This document shows positions 27,001 to 35,167 of a stretch of 64,000 bases of DNA, piece by piece. The stretch's first letter is position 1; the number at the start of each line of letters is the position of its first letter. Source of the stretch: Kaistella sp. SH40-3 (GTDB taxonomy: Bacteria; Bacteroidota; Bacteroidia; Flavobacteriales; Weeksellaceae); contig NZ_JAQYUS010000005.1 in the NCBI RefSeq assembly GCF_030686865.1, forward strand, positions 224,568 through 288,567, written 5' to 3'. The notes beneath the pieces were generated by a model that worked only from the letters and a program-made list of their open reading frames with translations, had not been told where the DNA came from and did not search any database. A program made the position numbers and the translations under genes.

Positions 27001-27031
27001 AAACCAAATCTTGAAGTTCTCCGTATATCAT
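27001..27031 (+). promoter_or_regulatory. Probable ECF-sigma promoter before msrB
   Basis: CCAAATC at 27004-27010 and CGTATATCAT at 27022-27031 recur with identical spacing before the fasciclin gene (27601-27631). It sits 19 nt before the msrB ATG and beside the ECF sigma gene. Confidence 0.5.
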
Positions 27032-27050
27032 TTTATAAGCAATATTGATA

Positions 27051-27587
27051 ATGAAAAATTTAATAAAAATAGGAGCAGTCATTTTATTGGGATCATTGAG
27101 TTTTCAAAATATGAATGCGCAGAAAATTCAGAAAGTAAATGGAAAATCAATCGTTAACCCTTATTACTCCCGTACAGATACCAAAATATTAAAAATTCCA
27201 AATTCAATGTGGAAGAAGGTTTTGAATGCCGATTTATATTCCGTTTCTCGTCTTAATGAAACTGAAATGGCAAATACTGGGAAGTATAATAAATTCGATG
27301 GAATTGGAACTTACTATTGTGCGGCGTGTGGAAATGCTCTTTTTAAATCAGATGCAAAATTCGCAAGCACTTGTGGCCGGCCAAGTTTTTTTGAAACAAT
27401 TCGTCCAAAATCGGTCATTTATAAAAGAGACGAATCTTATAATATGGTAAGAACCGAAGTTCGATGCGGAAGATGCGATGCGCACTTAGGACATTTGTTT
27501 GATGATGGTCCTACGGCTAACAAAAAAAGATATTGCATGAATTCTATTTCCCTTGAATTTGAACCCATTGTAAAAAATTCAAAATAA
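27051..27587 (+). CDS. msrB: Peptide methionine-R-sulfoxide reductase, exported
   Basis: A 178-aa protein: an N-terminal signal peptide (cleavage after NMNAQ) then a SelR/MsrB domain. Zinc cysteine pairs CAAC and CGRCD are present, and the catalytic cysteine is in KKRYCMNSISLEF. The usual GWPSF motif reads GRPSF, so the substrate-site tryptophan is replaced by arginine. I chose ATG 27051 over a TTG two codons upstream. It would repair oxidised methionine in the envelope, which suits its place beside an ECF sigma factor. Confidence 0.92.
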   Translation: MKNLIKIGAVILLGSLSFQNMNAQKIQKVNGKSIVNPYYSRTDTKILKIPNSMWKKVLNADLYSVSRLNETEMANTGKYNKFDGIGTYYCAACGNALFKSDAKFASTCGRPSFFETIRPKSVIYKRDESYNMVRTEVRCGRCDAHLGHLFDDGPTANKKRYCMNSISLEFEPIVKNSK

Positions 27588-27600
27588 TTTCAAAAAAATA

Positions 27601-27631
27601 AATCCAAATCGAATTTCACTTCGTAAATGAT
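27601..27631 (+). promoter_or_regulatory. Probable ECF-sigma promoter before the fasciclin gene
   Basis: CCAAATC at 27604-27610 and CGTAAATGAT at 27622-27631 match the msrB promoter region base for base in these blocks with the same 11-nt gap. The ATG follows 40 nt later. Confidence 0.5.
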
Positions 27632-27671
27632 AATAACACAAATTTAATATATAACATTAAAACAATTTAAA

Positions 27672-28247
27672 ATGAACTTTTTAAAAATTACAACAGCAGC
27701 TTTAGCATTAACAATGACTCTAGCAATCGGAAACAATGCCAATGCACAGACAATGGCTAAAAAACAAAATACAGTAATGGTCGGAGGAGCGCCAATGTAT
27801 CCTACCAAAAACATTACTGAAAATGCATTAAATTCAAAAGATCACACGACTTTAGTTGCCGCAGTAAAAGCAGCAGGTTTAGTTGAAACTTTATCAAGCA
27901 AAGGACCTTTCACTGTTTTTGCTCCAACGAATGAAGCGTTTGCTAAATTACCTGCCGGAACGGTAGATATTTTGGTAAAACCAGAAAACAAAGAAACACT
28001 TACTAAAATCTTAACCTACCACGTTGTTCCTGGAAAAATTTCTTCTAAAGAATTAATGACTTGGATCAAGAAAAATGGTGGAAAATACATGGCTAAAACA
28101 GTTCAGGGAGAAGAATTAACCTTCTGGATGAAAGGGCAAAAATTATACGTAACAGATGCAAAAAACAATTCAGCCCAAATTACCATTGCAGATGTTAACC
28201 AGTCAAATGGCGTAATTCATGTGATCGACACGGTTTTAATGCCATAG
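27672..28247 (+). CDS. Secreted fasciclin-domain protein
   Basis: A 191-aa protein with a signal peptide (cleavage after NANAQ) and one FAS1 domain (about 50-190): GPFTVFAPTNEAFAKLPAGT is the H1 motif and YHVVPGKISSKEL and DVNQSNGVIHVIDTVLMP are the other conserved parts. FAS1 domains mediate adhesion or ligand binding outside the cell. Likely co-regulated with msrB by the adjacent ECF sigma factor. Confidence 0.93.
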   Translation: MNFLKITTAALALTMTLAIGNNANAQTMAKKQNTVMVGGAPMYPTKNITENALNSKDHTTLVAAVKAAGLVETLSSKGPFTVFAPTNEAFAKLPAGTVDILVKPENKETLTKILTYHVVPGKISSKELMTWIKKNGGKYMAKTVQGEELTFWMKGQKLYVTDAKNNSAQITIADVNQSNGVIHVIDTVLMP

Positions 28248-28271
28248 TTTCATAGTTTTATTTTTAATGAT

Positions 28272-28304
28272 GCCACTTAGATTTCGGTTTAAGTGGCTTT
28301 TTTT
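28272..28304 (+). terminator. Terminator after the fasciclin gene
   Basis: GCCACTTA (28272-28279) pairs with TAAGTGGC (28290-28297) and is followed by seven or more T. Confidence 0.9.
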
Positions 28305-28356
28305 ATATCTTTATTCGTTTTTAAGCCGCTCTTCATTAATATTTAAAATACGATTT

Positions 28357-28956
28357 ATGAAAAAATTATTCGCAACGGTATTGTTATCATTTTCTTTTTT
28401 GGGATTTTCTCAGTATAATGTTCCTACCGCAAGTCCACGCGAGAAAGTAGAACAGCAATTCTCAATGACCAAAATTTCGGTTGATTATAGCCGACCAGGT
28501 GTTAAAGGTAGAAAGGTATTTGGAGAACTCGTTCCTTTTGGAAAAGTTTGGCGAGCTGGTGCAAACTCTGCTACAAAAATTACCTTTGAACAAAATGTTA
28601 ATTTCGGTGGAAAAGATGTAATGGCTGGAACCTATGGACTTTTTATAATTCCAACAGATAAAGAATGGAAAATTATTTTAAATAAAGATTCTCAACAGTG
28701 GGGCGCCTATCAATATGATGAAAAACTGAATGTTTTAGAAGTTACCGTTCCAGTTCAGAAATTATCTGATAAACAGGAATGGTTCGAGATTTCTCTAAAC
28801 CCGATGGATGTTCATTCTACAGATTTAATTTTTAAATGGGATATGACGAAAGCAGTAGTTCCGATAAAAGAAGCCAAGCCCGAAACAGTTGCTAAAATCA
28901 TCGATAAACTTAATGAAATTAAGCAAATCGAAAAAGATGCTGCTCCTAAAAAATAA
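28357..28956 (+). CDS. DUF2911-domain exported protein
   Basis: A 199-aa protein with a signal peptide (MKKLFATVLLSFSFLGFSQ). It contains the DUF2911 signature ISVDYSRPGVKGRKVFGELVPFGKVWRAGANSATKI and GTYGLFIIPTDKEW. I chose ATG 28357; the frame is open back to 28267, but that part is the preceding terminator. The family is common in Bacteroidetes and of unknown function; it is probably periplasmic. Confidence 0.9.
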   Translation: MKKLFATVLLSFSFLGFSQYNVPTASPREKVEQQFSMTKISVDYSRPGVKGRKVFGELVPFGKVWRAGANSATKITFEQNVNFGGKDVMAGTYGLFIIPTDKEWKIILNKDSQQWGAYQYDEKLNVLEVTVPVQKLSDKQEWFEISLNPMDVHSTDLIFKWDMTKAVVPIKEAKPETVAKIIDKLNEIKQIEKDAAPKK

Positions 28957-29010
28957 TTTAAAGTGAACTTCGGTTCATTTTTTTTATGAAAATACTTGTC
29001 AATTTTTCGG

Positions 29011-29041
29011 TTGCAAAATGATTAACACTAAACTATTTTTG
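29011..29041 (+). promoter_or_regulatory. Promoter of ada
   Basis: TTG at 29011-29013 and TATTTTTG at 29034-29041, 20 nt apart, match the Bacteroidetes consensus. The start codon is 15 nt downstream. Confidence 0.6.
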
Positions 29042-29056
29042 CTTTAAATTTACAAG

Positions 29057-30100
29057 ATGAAACTCTCGAACGAAATAATGTACAATGCCTCATTCAATAA
29101 AAACCCTGACTTCGAAGGCGTTTTCTGGATGGGTGTAAAAACGACCGGAATCTTTTGCCGCCCAACTTGTACTGCTCGAAAACCAAAACCTGAAAATGTA
29201 GAGTTTTTTCAAAATACAAAAGATGCCATCTTAAAAGGTTATCGCCCTTGCAAAGTTTGTAAGCCATTGGAAAATCCAGACGAAACTCCGGAATATATTC
29301 AGAAAATTTTAGAAAAATTAAGGGAAGACCCTTCTTTGAAATTCAAAGATTCTGATTTAATTCAGCGTGGATTAGAACCTGCAACAGTAAGAAGGTGGTT
29401 TCAGAAAAATCACGGAATGACCTTTCAGGCTTTTCAAAGAATGTTTCGTTTAAATACGGCGTTTAAAAAAATCCAGCAAGGAGAAAATATTATGGAAACC
29501 GCTTATGAAAGTGGTTTCGAAAGTTTGAGTGGTTTTAGTGAAAGTTTCAAATCTGTATTTGGAGTTTCGCCGAAAAATTCGAAAGACCAAAAAATCATTG
29601 ATTTAAAAAGAATTGAAACTCCCATCGGAACTATGTACGCCGCCGCCGTAGAAGAAGGAATTTGCATGCTCGAGTTCACAGATCGAAAAATGCTGGAAAC
29701 TGAATTCAAAGATTTAGCAAAATCATTAAATGCAACGATTGTTCAAGGTGAAAATCTACATTTTAAAACTTTAGAAAAAGAACTTTCAGAATACTTCGAT
29801 GGAGCAAGAAAAGAATTTACCGTTCCACTTTCACCAGTCGGAACAGAATTTCAGAAATCGGTTTGGAAAGTTCTAACGAAAATTCCTTATGGAGAAACCT
29901 GGAATTATAAAAAGCAGTCTGAAATTTTAGGAGATGTAAAAAAGGTGCGCGCAGTGGCTAATGCGAATGGAATGAATAAAATCTCCATCTTAATTCCGTG
30001 TCATCGAGTTATTGGCAGCAATGGAACTTTAACCGGTTACGGTGGCGGAATATGGCGAAAACAAAAACTATTGGAATTAGAAAAAGTCATTCTTTTTTAA
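29057..30100 (+). CDS. ada: Ada: adaptive-response regulator and O6-methylguanine-DNA methyltransferase
   Basis: A 347-aa three-part protein. The N-terminal zinc domain has Cys34, Cys38, Cys65 and Cys68 (GIFCRPTC, PCKVC), the phosphotriester methyl acceptor site. An AraC-type HTH occupies about 85-175 and the C-terminal methyltransferase has Cys315 in LIPCHRVIG. It repairs alkylated DNA and activates its own regulon. It stands alone here with its own promoter. Confidence 0.96.
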   Translation: MKLSNEIMYNASFNKNPDFEGVFWMGVKTTGIFCRPTCTARKPKPENVEFFQNTKDAILKGYRPCKVCKPLENPDETPEYIQKILEKLREDPSLKFKDSDLIQRGLEPATVRRWFQKNHGMTFQAFQRMFRLNTAFKKIQQGENIMETAYESGFESLSGFSESFKSVFGVSPKNSKDQKIIDLKRIETPIGTMYAAAVEEGICMLEFTDRKMLETEFKDLAKSLNATIVQGENLHFKTLEKELSEYFDGARKEFTVPLSPVGTEFQKSVWKVLTKIPYGETWNYKKQSEILGDVKKVRAVANANGMNKISILIPCHRVIGSNGTLTGYGGGIWRKQKLLELEKVILF

Positions 30101-30180
30101 GTTCCAAGCAAAGCAATTTTTTCTAAAATCTTTCTTTTCTAAATCATAAAGAAATTAACAAGTCAATTGCACGCTGCCAA

Positions 30181-30254
30181 TTCGCCAGAGGCGAACTTTG
30201 CGCCTTAATTTTTTATAAAGAAATAAACCTTCGCGTCTTTGCGTGAAAATTTTC
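30181..30254. repeat. Intergenic hairpin and TTTGCG-type repeat
   Basis: The hairpin TTCGCC-AGA-GGCGAA (30181-30195) is followed by a TTTGCG-type tract ending GCGTGAAAATTTTC (30241-30254). A related tract ending GCGTTTAAAATTTTC lies at 45405-45432. This is a dispersed intergenic sequence of unknown role. Confidence 0.5.
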
Positions 30255-30290
30255 AGAATAATTCACAACATCATACATCATACATCAAAC

Positions 30291-30653
30291 ATGAAACCTG
30301 AAGAATTAAAAAATATCGCAACACTTTGGTTCAAAGCCTTCAATGAACAGGATTTAGAAAATCTGCTTGAACTGTATGATGACAATGCACAACATTTCAG
30401 TCCGAAATTAAAAATCCGAGAACCCGAAACCAATGGATTGATACAAGGCAAAGAGGCGTTAAGAAAATGGTGGAAAGACTGCTTTGAAAGACTGCCAACA
30501 TTAAAATATCAAGTTAATAAATTAACCGCCGATTCTGACCAAGTCTTTATGGAGTATACCCGAAGAGTAGACGGAGAAGATGATATGGAAATTGGCGAAG
30601 TTCTGGAAATTAAGAACGGTAAAATTGTTTTCTCCCGAGTTTACCACGGATAA
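30291..30653 (+). CDS. SnoaL-like/NTF2-fold protein
   Basis: A 120-aa protein with the cone-shaped NTF2-like pattern: WFKAFNEQDLENLLELYDDNAQHFSP near the start and GEVLEIKNGKIVFSRVYHG at the end. I chose ATG 30291 (MKPEELKNIATLWF); the earlier start at 30243 adds only spacer-encoded residues. It is preceded by a micro-repeat leader (CATACATCATACATCAAAC). SnoaL-like proteins vary from polyketide cyclases to non-enzymatic binding proteins, so no reaction can be given. Confidence 0.8.
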   Translation: MKPEELKNIATLWFKAFNEQDLENLLELYDDNAQHFSPKLKIREPETNGLIQGKEALRKWWKDCFERLPTLKYQVNKLTADSDQVFMEYTRRVDGEDDMEIGEVLEIKNGKIVFSRVYHG

Positions 30654-30738
30654 TTTTCATCAAAAAAAATGTATAAAATACGAGAAGACTGGTAGCCCAA
30701 ATTTTAATTATTTCTAAACGGTAGCCAAAACTTATTTT

Positions 30739-30746
30739 TATCTTTG
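30739..30746 (+). promoter_or_regulatory. -7 element of the GNAT gene promoter
   Basis: TATCTTTG matches TAnnTTTG, 14 nt before the ATG at 30760. No clear -33 element. Confidence 0.45.
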
Positions 30747-30759
30747 AAAAACATCATCT

Positions 30760-31305
30760 ATGAATTTCTCTATTCAACCAACTTTAGAAAATAAAAATAT
30801 CAAATTGATTCCTTTGCAGGAAAGTGATTTTGAGAGATTGTTTGTGGTCGCATCTTATCCGGAAGTTTGGGCGATGCACCCTAATAAAGAAAGATATAAA
30901 AGAGAAGTTTTTCAGAATTTTTTTACTGGTGCCCTGGAAAGCAACGGTGCTTTTTTGATTATTGATAAAAATTCAGATGAAGTTTTAGGCAGCACAAGAT
31001 TTTATGATTTTAATGAAAAGGATAAAAGCATTTTCATTGGCTATACTTTTTACGGCACTAAATCCTGGGGGAAAAACATCAATGCCAGCGTTAAAAAAAT
31101 GATGTTGGATTACATTTTTCAGTTCGTAGATAAAGTTATTTTCCATGTTGGTGCAGGCAACATCCGTTCGGTAAAAGCCATGAATAAACTCGGAGCAGAA
31201 AATCTGGGGGAAGAAGAAGTAGCCTATTTCGGAGAGGCTTCAAAAATGAATGTGGTTTTTCAAATCAAAAAAGAAGACTGGAAATTAAAGCAGAATTTAC
31301 ATTAA
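30760..31305 (+). CDS. GNAT acetyltransferase, RimJ/RimL type
   Basis: A 181-aa protein with the Acetyltransf_3 pattern: TLENKNIKLIPLQESDFERLF at the N-terminus, DEVLGSTRFYDF as the beta4 strand and HVGAGNIRSVKAMNKLGAE at the C-terminal acyl-CoA-binding end. The acceptor could be a protein N-terminus or a small molecule. It converges with the 52-aa gene, with stop codons 2 bp apart. Confidence 0.87.
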   Translation: MNFSIQPTLENKNIKLIPLQESDFERLFVVASYPEVWAMHPNKERYKREVFQNFFTGALESNGAFLIIDKNSDEVLGSTRFYDFNEKDKSIFIGYTFYGTKSWGKNINASVKKMMLDYIFQFVDKVIFHVGAGNIRSVKAMNKLGAENLGEEEVAYFGEASKMNVVFQIKKEDWKLKQNLH

Positions 31306-31307
31306 AC

Positions 31308-31466
31308 CTATTTACCGGAACAATCCTGAAACAGTTCTGCGCCAAAATAAAAAATAAAAAGCCACGCAATTCCTTTCACCGTAAAAAAGATAAGGCCGCC
31401 GATGCCGACGCGCTTAAACCATTTTTTAAATTTCGAATTTTTATCTTCAGGTTGTAAATTTTCCAT
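31308..31466 (-). CDS. Small single-span membrane protein (52 aa)
   Basis: An ATG at 31466 opens a 52-codon frame (MENLQPEDKNSKFKKWFKRV) with a basic patch then a transmembrane segment (about 21-41, GIGGLIFFTVKGIAWLFIFY) and a short C-terminus with one cysteine. I recall similar small proteins widely in Flavobacteriia, sometimes wrongly labelled alanyl-tRNA synthetase, but could not check. It converges tightly on the GNAT gene. Confidence 0.6.
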   Translation of the reverse strand: MENLQPEDKNSKFKKWFKRVGIGGLIFFTVKGIAWLFIFYFGAELFQDCSGK

Positions 31467-31684
31467 GGAGAACTTTTTTCAAAATTAGTGCAATTATTTT
31501 AGTCATTCAAATTTTAACGACCTAATAAATGTCATTTATTATTTTGGGCGTTTAGTATGCTGTTCATCGTATTTGTGGTATTGTTTTGTAATCCATTAAT
31601 TCCTTTAAAATTTAATAAAACTCCTGTAAAATTTTTCTGATTTCAGTAATTTTTCTATCTTTAAGGACAATTCAAATTAATATT

Positions 31685-33235
31685 ATGTCCCAAACAATTC
31701 AGGATTTTGGAATCGAAAAATCCCTTTCTAATTTAGGTATTACAAAAGAAAATAAAGGCGTCTCTTCCGGCGGAAATTACTTTGCCAATGGAGATTTACT
31801 CGAAAGTTATTCGCCCACAGATGGCAAACTCATTGCAAAAGTTACAACAGCAAACGAAAGTGATTACGATCAGGTAATCGAAACAGCCAAAAAAGCGTAT
31901 TTAGAATTTCGCCAAATTCCCGCTCCCAAAAGAGGAGAACTCGTTCGTCAGTTTGGCTTAAAACTACGTGAATACAAAGACGATTTAGGAAAACTGGTTT
32001 CTTATGAAATGGGAAAATCGCTTCAGGAAGGTCTGGGAGAAGTTCAGGAAATGATTGATATCTGTGACTTCGCTGTAGGATTATCCCGCCAACTTCATGG
32101 GTTTACCATGCATTCTGAAAGACCAGGTCACCGTATGTACGAGCAATATCATCCGCTTGGAATTATCGGAATTATTTCTGCTTTTAACTTCCCGGTTGCG
32201 GTATGGTCCTGGAATACTGCACTTGCCTGGATTTGTGGAAACGTTACCATCTGGAAACCTTCAGAAAAAACACCACTTTGTGGAATCGCCTGTCAAAATA
32301 TTATTACCGAAGTTTTAAAAGAAAATAATCTTCCTGAAGGGATTTCTACCATGATTGTGGGCGACCATAAAATCGGTGATAAACTGGTGAATGATAAGAA
32401 TGTTGCCTTAATTTCCTTTACTGGTTCAACCAAAGTTGGAAGAATTGTAGGAACAAATGTGGCGAAAAGATTCGGGAAATCGATTCTTGAATTAGGCGGA
32501 AATAATGCTATTATTTTCACCGAAAATGCGGATTTAAACATGTCAATTATCGGCGCAGTTTTCGGCGCGGTCGGAACTGCCGGACAAAGATGTACTTCGA
32601 CCAGAAGGTTAATTATTCACGAATCTATTTTTGATGACGTTAAAAACCGTTTGGTAAAAGCGTACGGACAAATTAAAATCGGAAATCCTTTAGATGAAAA
32701 TAATCACGTTGGACCATTAATCGATAAGCAAGCCGTTCAACAGTATCTTGATTCCATCGAAAAATGTAAGAAAGAAGGTGGGAAATTCATCGTTGAAGGT
32801 GGAGTTTTGGAAGGCGAAAATTTCGAATCTGGCTGTTATGTAAAACCATGTATTGCGGAAGTTGAAAATTCATACGAAATCGTTCAACATGAAACTTTTG
32901 CACCGATTCTTTATGTGATGAAATATAAAACTTTGGAGGAGGCAATCGCAATGCAGAACGATGTTCCCCAAGGTTTGAGTTCTGCAATTATGACGACTGA
33001 TATGCGTCAGGCAGAATTGTTCCTTTCGCAAAATGGTTCCGACTGCGGAATTGCGAATGTGAATATCGGAACTTCCGGAGCAGAAATCGGTGGGGCTTTC
33101 GGTGGTGAAAAAGAAACCGGCGGCGGTAGAGAATCCGGGTCTGATGTTTGGAAATATTACATGAGAAGACAAACCAATACCATTAATTATACCGACAGTT
33201 TGCCTTTAGCACAGGGAATTAAATTCGATTTGTAA
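31685..33235 (+). CDS. amaB: Aldehyde dehydrogenase, aminoadipate-semialdehyde (ALDH7) type
   Basis: A 516-aa NAD-dependent dehydrogenase. The general base is in [10 protein letters not shown] and the nucleophile in [12 protein letters not shown], with [12 protein letters not shown] and [19 protein letters not shown] typical of the ALDH7/antiquitin group. It would oxidise 2-aminoadipate 6-semialdehyde, the product of the lysine aminotransferase encoded 83 bp downstream. It is the first gene of a two-gene lysine-degradation unit; a near-consensus -7 (TATCTTTA) is at 31656-31663. Confidence 0.9.
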   Translation: MSQTIQDFGIEKSLSNLGITKENKGVSSGGNYFANGDLLESYSPTDGKLIAKVTTANESDYDQVIETAKKAYLEFRQIPAPKRGELVRQFGLKLREYKDDLGKLVSYEMGKSLQEGLGEVQEMIDICDFAVGLSRQLHGFTMHSERPGHRMYEQYHPLGIIGIISAFNFPVAVWSWNTALAWICGNVTIWKPSEKTPLCGIACQNIITEVLKENNLPEGISTMIVGDHKIGDKLVNDKNVALISFTGSTKVGRIVGTNVAKRFGKSILELGGNNAIIFTENADLNMSIIGAVFGAVGTAGQRCTSTRRLIIHESIFDDVKNRLVKAYGQIKIGNPLDENNHVGPLIDKQAVQQYLDSIEKCKKEGGKFIVEGGVLEGENFESGCYVKPCIAEVENSYEIVQHETFAPILYVMKYKTLEEAIAMQNDVPQGLSSAIMTTDMRQAELFLSQNGSDCGIANVNIGTSGAEIGGAFGGEKETGGGRESGSDVWKYYMRRQTNTINYTDSLPLAQGIKFDL

Positions 33236-33260
33236 AAATAAAGAAACTAAAATTTTAACC

Positions 33261-33318
33261 TTGGACTTCCGACTTCAGTCTTTGGACTTTCGCACTTCCA
33301 AATTTTAATAGAAAAAAT
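33261..33318 (+). repeat. Micro-repeat leader before lat
   Basis: Two imperfect 21-bp units start at 33261 (TTGGACTTCCGACTTCAGTC) and 33282 (TTGGACTTTCGCACTTCCA) and lie just before the lat ATG. The tract is flanked by AAATTTTAA words. It is one of several short repetitive leaders in the window. Confidence 0.55.
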
Positions 33319-34656
33319 ATGAACAACGCAATTGCATCTCATCCAGAACCAACCAATACGGTAAAAGAAACTTTGTCAAGGCACATGCTCGCTGATGGTT
33401 TCGATTTCGTGATGGATTTTGATAAATCTCAGGGTTCCTGGATTCATGATAGAATTACAGGAAAAAATTACCTCGATATGTTTTCGATGTTTGCCTCGGC
33501 ATCTATCGGTTACAATCACCCTTATTTAGTGGAAAAATCTGCCTGGCTGGGAAAAATGGCCGTGAACAAACCAACTTTAGCCGACGTTTATTCTCAGGAA
33601 TTTGCCGATTTCATGACGGTATTTGAAAGAGTGGCGATTCCAAAAGAATTGCAGTATTGCTTTTTTATCGAAGGTGGAACAATGGGTGTTGAAAACGCCA
33701 TGAAAGCATGTTTCGACTGGAAAACCCGTAAAAATTTCGAAAAAGGATTAGACCTTGAAGCCGGAATATGTATTCATTTCAAACAGGCTTTTCACGGTAG
33801 AAGCGGTTATACTTTGAGTTTAACAAATACTTCTGATCCAAGAAAATATCAGTATTTCCCGAAATTTGACTGGCCGAGAATTCTGAATCCTCACTTGACC
33901 TTCCCGATTACGGAAGAGAATTTAGAAGAAACCATTAAGAATGAAAACTTGGCGCTTTTAAATATTGAAGAAGCAATTCTATCTAATCCCAATAAAGTAG
34001 CGTGTATCATCATCGAACCCATTCAGGCAGAAGGTGGCGACAATCATTTCCGTGACGAATTTTTTGTGGGTTTAAGAAAGCTTTGTGATCAAAATGAGGT
34101 ACTATTAATATTTGATGAGGTTCAAACAGGTATTGGAATTACCGGGAAAATGTGGGCTTTCGAACATTTCAGCGTGGCTCCGGATATTATTTCATTTGGT
34201 AAAAAAGCACAGGTTTGTGGCGTTTTGGCCAATAAAGAGAAGTTCGATGAAATTCCAAATAATGTTTTCCGAGAAAGCTCCAGAATCAATTCTACCTTTG
34301 GCGGAAACTTTATTGATATGATCAGATTTCAATTGGTTTTAGAAGTGATTGAAAAAGAGAATTTGTTAGAGAATGCACAAGTGGTGGGCGAATATCTATT
34401 ATTGGGATTACAAGGTTTAGCCCAAAAATATCCAAACAAAATTTCCAATGCCAGAGGTCGAGGATTAATGTGTGCAATTGATTTACCTAGCGGCATTGAG
34501 CGCAATCATTTGCAGGAATTAATGTATGAAGAAAATGTGATTATTTTAGCATGCGGTGATCAATCGATTCGATTCCGTCCGCATTTAAATGTGACCACTG
34601 AAGAAATTCAAATGGCAATGGATAAGATTGAAGTTTGTCTTGCGAAAATGCAATAA
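33319..34656 (+). CDS. lat: L-lysine 6-transaminase
   Basis: A 445-aa class III PLP aminotransferase with the lysine epsilon-aminotransferase features: DKSQGSWIHDRITGKNYLDMFSMFASASIGYNHP at the N-terminus, IFDEVQTGIGITGKMWAFEH, and the PLP lysine in IISFGKKAQVCG. It converts lysine and 2-oxoglutarate to aminoadipate semialdehyde and glutamate. Paired with the ALDH7-type gene upstream. Confidence 0.92.
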   Translation: MNNAIASHPEPTNTVKETLSRHMLADGFDFVMDFDKSQGSWIHDRITGKNYLDMFSMFASASIGYNHPYLVEKSAWLGKMAVNKPTLADVYSQEFADFMTVFERVAIPKELQYCFFIEGGTMGVENAMKACFDWKTRKNFEKGLDLEAGICIHFKQAFHGRSGYTLSLTNTSDPRKYQYFPKFDWPRILNPHLTFPITEENLEETIKNENLALLNIEEAILSNPNKVACIIIEPIQAEGGDNHFRDEFFVGLRKLCDQNEVLLIFDEVQTGIGITGKMWAFEHFSVAPDIISFGKKAQVCGVLANKEKFDEIPNNVFRESSRINSTFGGNFIDMIRFQLVLEVIEKENLLENAQVVGEYLLLGLQGLAQKYPNKISNARGRGLMCAIDLPSGIERNHLQELMYEENVIILACGDQSIRFRPHLNVTTEEIQMAMDKIEVCLAKMQ

Positions 34657-34661
34657 TAATA

Positions 34662-34703
34662 AAGGATTCAAGTGGTTTTAAATTGTAAACTGTCTGAATC
34701 CTT
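34662..34703 (+). terminator. Possible terminator after lat
   Basis: AAGGATTCA (34662-34670) pairs with TGAATCCTT (34695-34703) around a 24-nt loop, followed by TATTTATTTTTG. Confidence 0.65.
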
Positions 34704-34777
34704 ATTTATTTTTGATTATTAATAACTAAAATGTAATTATTTTTTTGTAATTTTAACAATCAAAATTGAAATGAATT

Positions 34778-35020
34778 ATGGAAAGAGAAACAAGAGTATC
34801 AGTTTTTGAAAGCGAAATACCTGCTGAACTACAATTGGTAAAGTCAAAACTGGAAGCACAAGAAATCATGACTTTTTTAAATGATAAATACATGTCTTTT
34901 ACAACTACACCAACCGCGAATACCGTTCATTTAATGGTGAATTTGCAAGATGAGAAACAAGCCTTAGACATAATTGATAAAATGCTTAGGGAATCAGAAT
35001 TTAATACAATTCACAACTAA
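34778..35020 (+). CDS. Small DUF2007-type putative signal-transducing protein
   Basis: An 80-aa protein with the pattern of DUF2007: VSVFESEIPAELQLVKSKLEAQEI and a closing helix LQDEKQALDIIDKMLRE. These ferredoxin-like-fold proteins bind or sense unknown ligands. It is monocistronic with a strong terminator. Confidence 0.7.
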   Translation: MERETRVSVFESEIPAELQLVKSKLEAQEIMTFLNDKYMSFTTTPTANTVHLMVNLQDEKQALDIIDKMLRESEFNTIHN

Positions 35021-35058
35021 ATTAATAATCATATTTTTTAAATTTTACGTTTTACAAG

Positions 35059-35092
35059 AATCGAAATCCCATTAAGGATTTCGATTTTTTTT
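35059..35092 (+). terminator. Terminator after the DUF2007 gene
   Basis: Perfect 11-bp stem AATCGAAATCC (35059-35069)/GGATTTCGATT (35076-35086) with loop CATTAA, followed by a T-run. Confidence 0.93.
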
Positions 35093-35167
35093 GTATAAAC
35101 TTAATGAACTTTATAAACTCTCAATCAGTACGAAGTTCAAGTTTGTAAATGTTAACTGACTCTAATT

